From Lentilactobacillus sunkii DSM 19904 (GTDB lineage Bacteria; Bacillota; Bacilli; Lactobacillales; Lactobacillaceae), in assembly GCF_001435575.1 (NCBI RefSeq), contig NZ_AZEA01000001.1:124001-188000 (forward strand): a stretch of DNA of 64,000 nucleotides, written 5' to 3'. The translations under genes were made by a program, and so were the position numbers. Shown in pieces: positions 63,014-64,000 of the stretch. The first letter of the stretch is position 1. The number at the start of each line of letters is the position of its first letter. The notes below the pieces were generated by a model. It saw only the letters and a list, made by a program, of their open reading frames with translations. It was not told the DNA's origin and did not search any database.

Positions 63014-64000
63014 TTAACTATTAAAAGCCTTATTTAAAGCTGTAAAATCAATTGTCCCTAATCCGGTCGCTTGGTTGTAAAGCTTGCCAGGCTGCCCGGT
63101 ATAATACAAGTTCGTATTATTGGTCCGACTGTCCAGCGGATTAAACGGTGAATTTGACCGTTTGGCGAATCGATAGATCTGCGGGTTCCAAAAACCTAAT
63201 CGCCCATTGGTATTGAAGTCAGACATCAATACACTGGCTGCAGCCATTTGAGGAGCAACCACACTGGTCCCACCGGTAATCAGCCACTGCCCTTTTGAGT
63301 TGCGATTATTTTTCGGTGTTATAAACATACTGTAACCGGTATTTGGATCGGCATTCGCTGAAACATCCGGTAAATTTCTGCCGCTTGACTTGCCGCTCTT
63401 ATTGACGGCTTTTTTAAGCAATACCGGGCGACCATATTTGAACTTCCATAAATCGGTGGCGTTATAAGTCCCGACACCACTGACACCTTTTTGGTAGCTT
63501 GGAGTGGCATTATACTTACTGAATCCACCGCCACCACCGGCAAAAAAGCTTTGGAGCATATCCAGATTACCGAAGAATCGTTGATGCTTATAGTTTGGGT
63601 ATAGGAAATCAGCACCCCATGCCCGTTCTTTTGTGATCGTAACCTTCTTTTTGTTGACAGTGTACGTCTTTGGTAGAGTTGTTCCACCAACCGCGGTCAC
63701 ATACGGAGAATTCGAAGGTGTATCAACGGACAAGCCGGAAGTCAGTCCGGTGGTGATGCCGTCATACGCACCGTTGTCACCAGTTGCGGTAAAGACACTC
63801 ATCCCTTGTGCAGCCGCCTGTTCAAAAAGCAGATTCATAATTTGATTATACTTTTTCGGAGTAATTCCCTGCTTCATTTCATAGGCAACTTGGGCTTCGC
63901 TTTGCCCCCAACTCAGCGATAAAGTATCCGCAACGTTTTGACCAACTGCCGCAGCAATTGAGTTAACCATACCCGTAATGTTTGGTCTGGCAATATATGT
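63014..64000 (-). CDS. Sedolisin (S53) serine peptidase, C-terminal part (cut by window end)
   Basis: The frame is open to the last base, so the N-terminus lies beyond the window. The region holds the oxyanion Asp in FTATGDNGAYD and the GGTSVVAPQMAA motif with the catalytic Ser, plus calcium-binding GLGTIDFTALN near the end. Catalytic Glu and Asp from the N-terminal part cannot be checked. Such enzymes are usually secreted acid proteases with a propeptide. First known gene of the cluster that continues with CPBP, DmpA-type and C39-like genes. Confidence 0.9.
   Translation of the reverse strand, partial: TYIARPNITGMVNSIAAAVGQNVADTLSLSWGQSEAQVAYEMKQGITPKKYNQIMNLLFEQAAAQGMSVFTATGDNGAYDGITTGLTSGLSVDTPSNSPYVTAVGGTTLPKTYTVNKKKVTITKERAWGADFLYPNYKHQRFFGNLDMLQSFFAGGGGGFSKYNATPSYQKGVSGVGTYNATDLWKFKYGRPVLLKKAVNKSGKSSGRNLPDVSANADPNTGYSMFITPKNNRNSKGQWLITGGTSVVAPQMAAASVLMSDFNTNGRLGFWNPQIYRFAKRSNSPFNPLDSRTNNTNLYYTGQPGKLYNQATGLGTIDFTALNKAFNS

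Noticed and set aside
1-64000. CRISPR arrays, insertion sequences, prophage, rRNA operons
   Set aside because: I saw no regularly spaced repeats, no transposase, integrase or phage structural genes, and no rRNA-like stretch in the window.

Overview
The window looks like a chromosomal segment from a low-GC Gram-positive of the Lactobacillaceae. The lactic-acid-bacterial gene families, strong GGAGG ribosome binding sites, T-box leaders on thrS and argS, an L20-type leader on infC, an L-Lys-type MurE beside a D-aspartate ligase, and Bacillus-like gene orders all point there. A Lentilactobacillus-like heterofermenter is a guess from overall impression; I cannot fix the genus from sequence alone. 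I saw no prophage, insertion sequence or CRISPR array, and most genes lie on the minus strand in housekeeping operons.

Layout. 1-6100: the tail of a YidC insertase, a CPA2-type cation/proton antiporter, a two-component system (minus strand, with a palindrome around its promoter) and a zinc alcohol dehydrogenase. 6100-14000: rpmF-yceD, then tmcAL, a methyltransferase, rsfS, yqeK, nadD, yhbY, yqeH and yqeG (NAD synthesis and ribosome assembly), then rplT-rpmI-infC behind an autoregulatory-type leader. 14000-24100: thrS with its T-box, then the replication and repair run polA-mutM-coaE-nrdR-dnaB-dnaI and a Bax-inhibitor-like membrane protein. 24200-29900: murC, the soluble DNA translocase sftA, ytpR, a thioredoxin-like protein, trmB. 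29900-40400: ecsAB, hit, a YtxH-like protein, prsA, ogt-adaA, and yhaM-yhaN-yhaO with a YlbF-family gene, which echoes the Bacillus subtilis yha/ecs/prsA neighbourhood.

40400-50700 is largely cell wall: a class A penicillin-binding protein, argS (T-box), tRNA-Gly, a UPF0344 protein, then asnB-murE-asl-racemase, a coherent set for building an L-Lys pentapeptide with a D-Asp (possibly amidated) side branch. 50700-53600 is a mixed region with an unknown 77-residue protein, a universal stress protein, a non-coding stretch, tRNA-Leu, a YjdF-like membrane protein and an OhrR-like thiol-sensing regulator.

53600-55900 is the most distinctive small system: rhodanese, CoA-disulfide/persulfide reductase with a fused rhodanese, and a CsoR-family repressor with the Cys31/Cys60 pair of CstR, behind a perfect 16-bp palindrome of the CsoR/CstR operator type. 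I read it as an autoregulated persulfide-handling operon. 56000-60500 resembles the Bacillus ykf murein-peptide recycling cluster (epimerase, NlpC/P60 endopeptidase, a beta-lactamase-fold hydrolase), but its OppA-like binding protein is broken by a small frame-changing deletion. 60600-64000 is a tightly packed run of four peptidase-type genes (sedolisin, CPBP, DmpA-type, C39-like). The window cuts the genes at both ends (yidC and the sedolisin).
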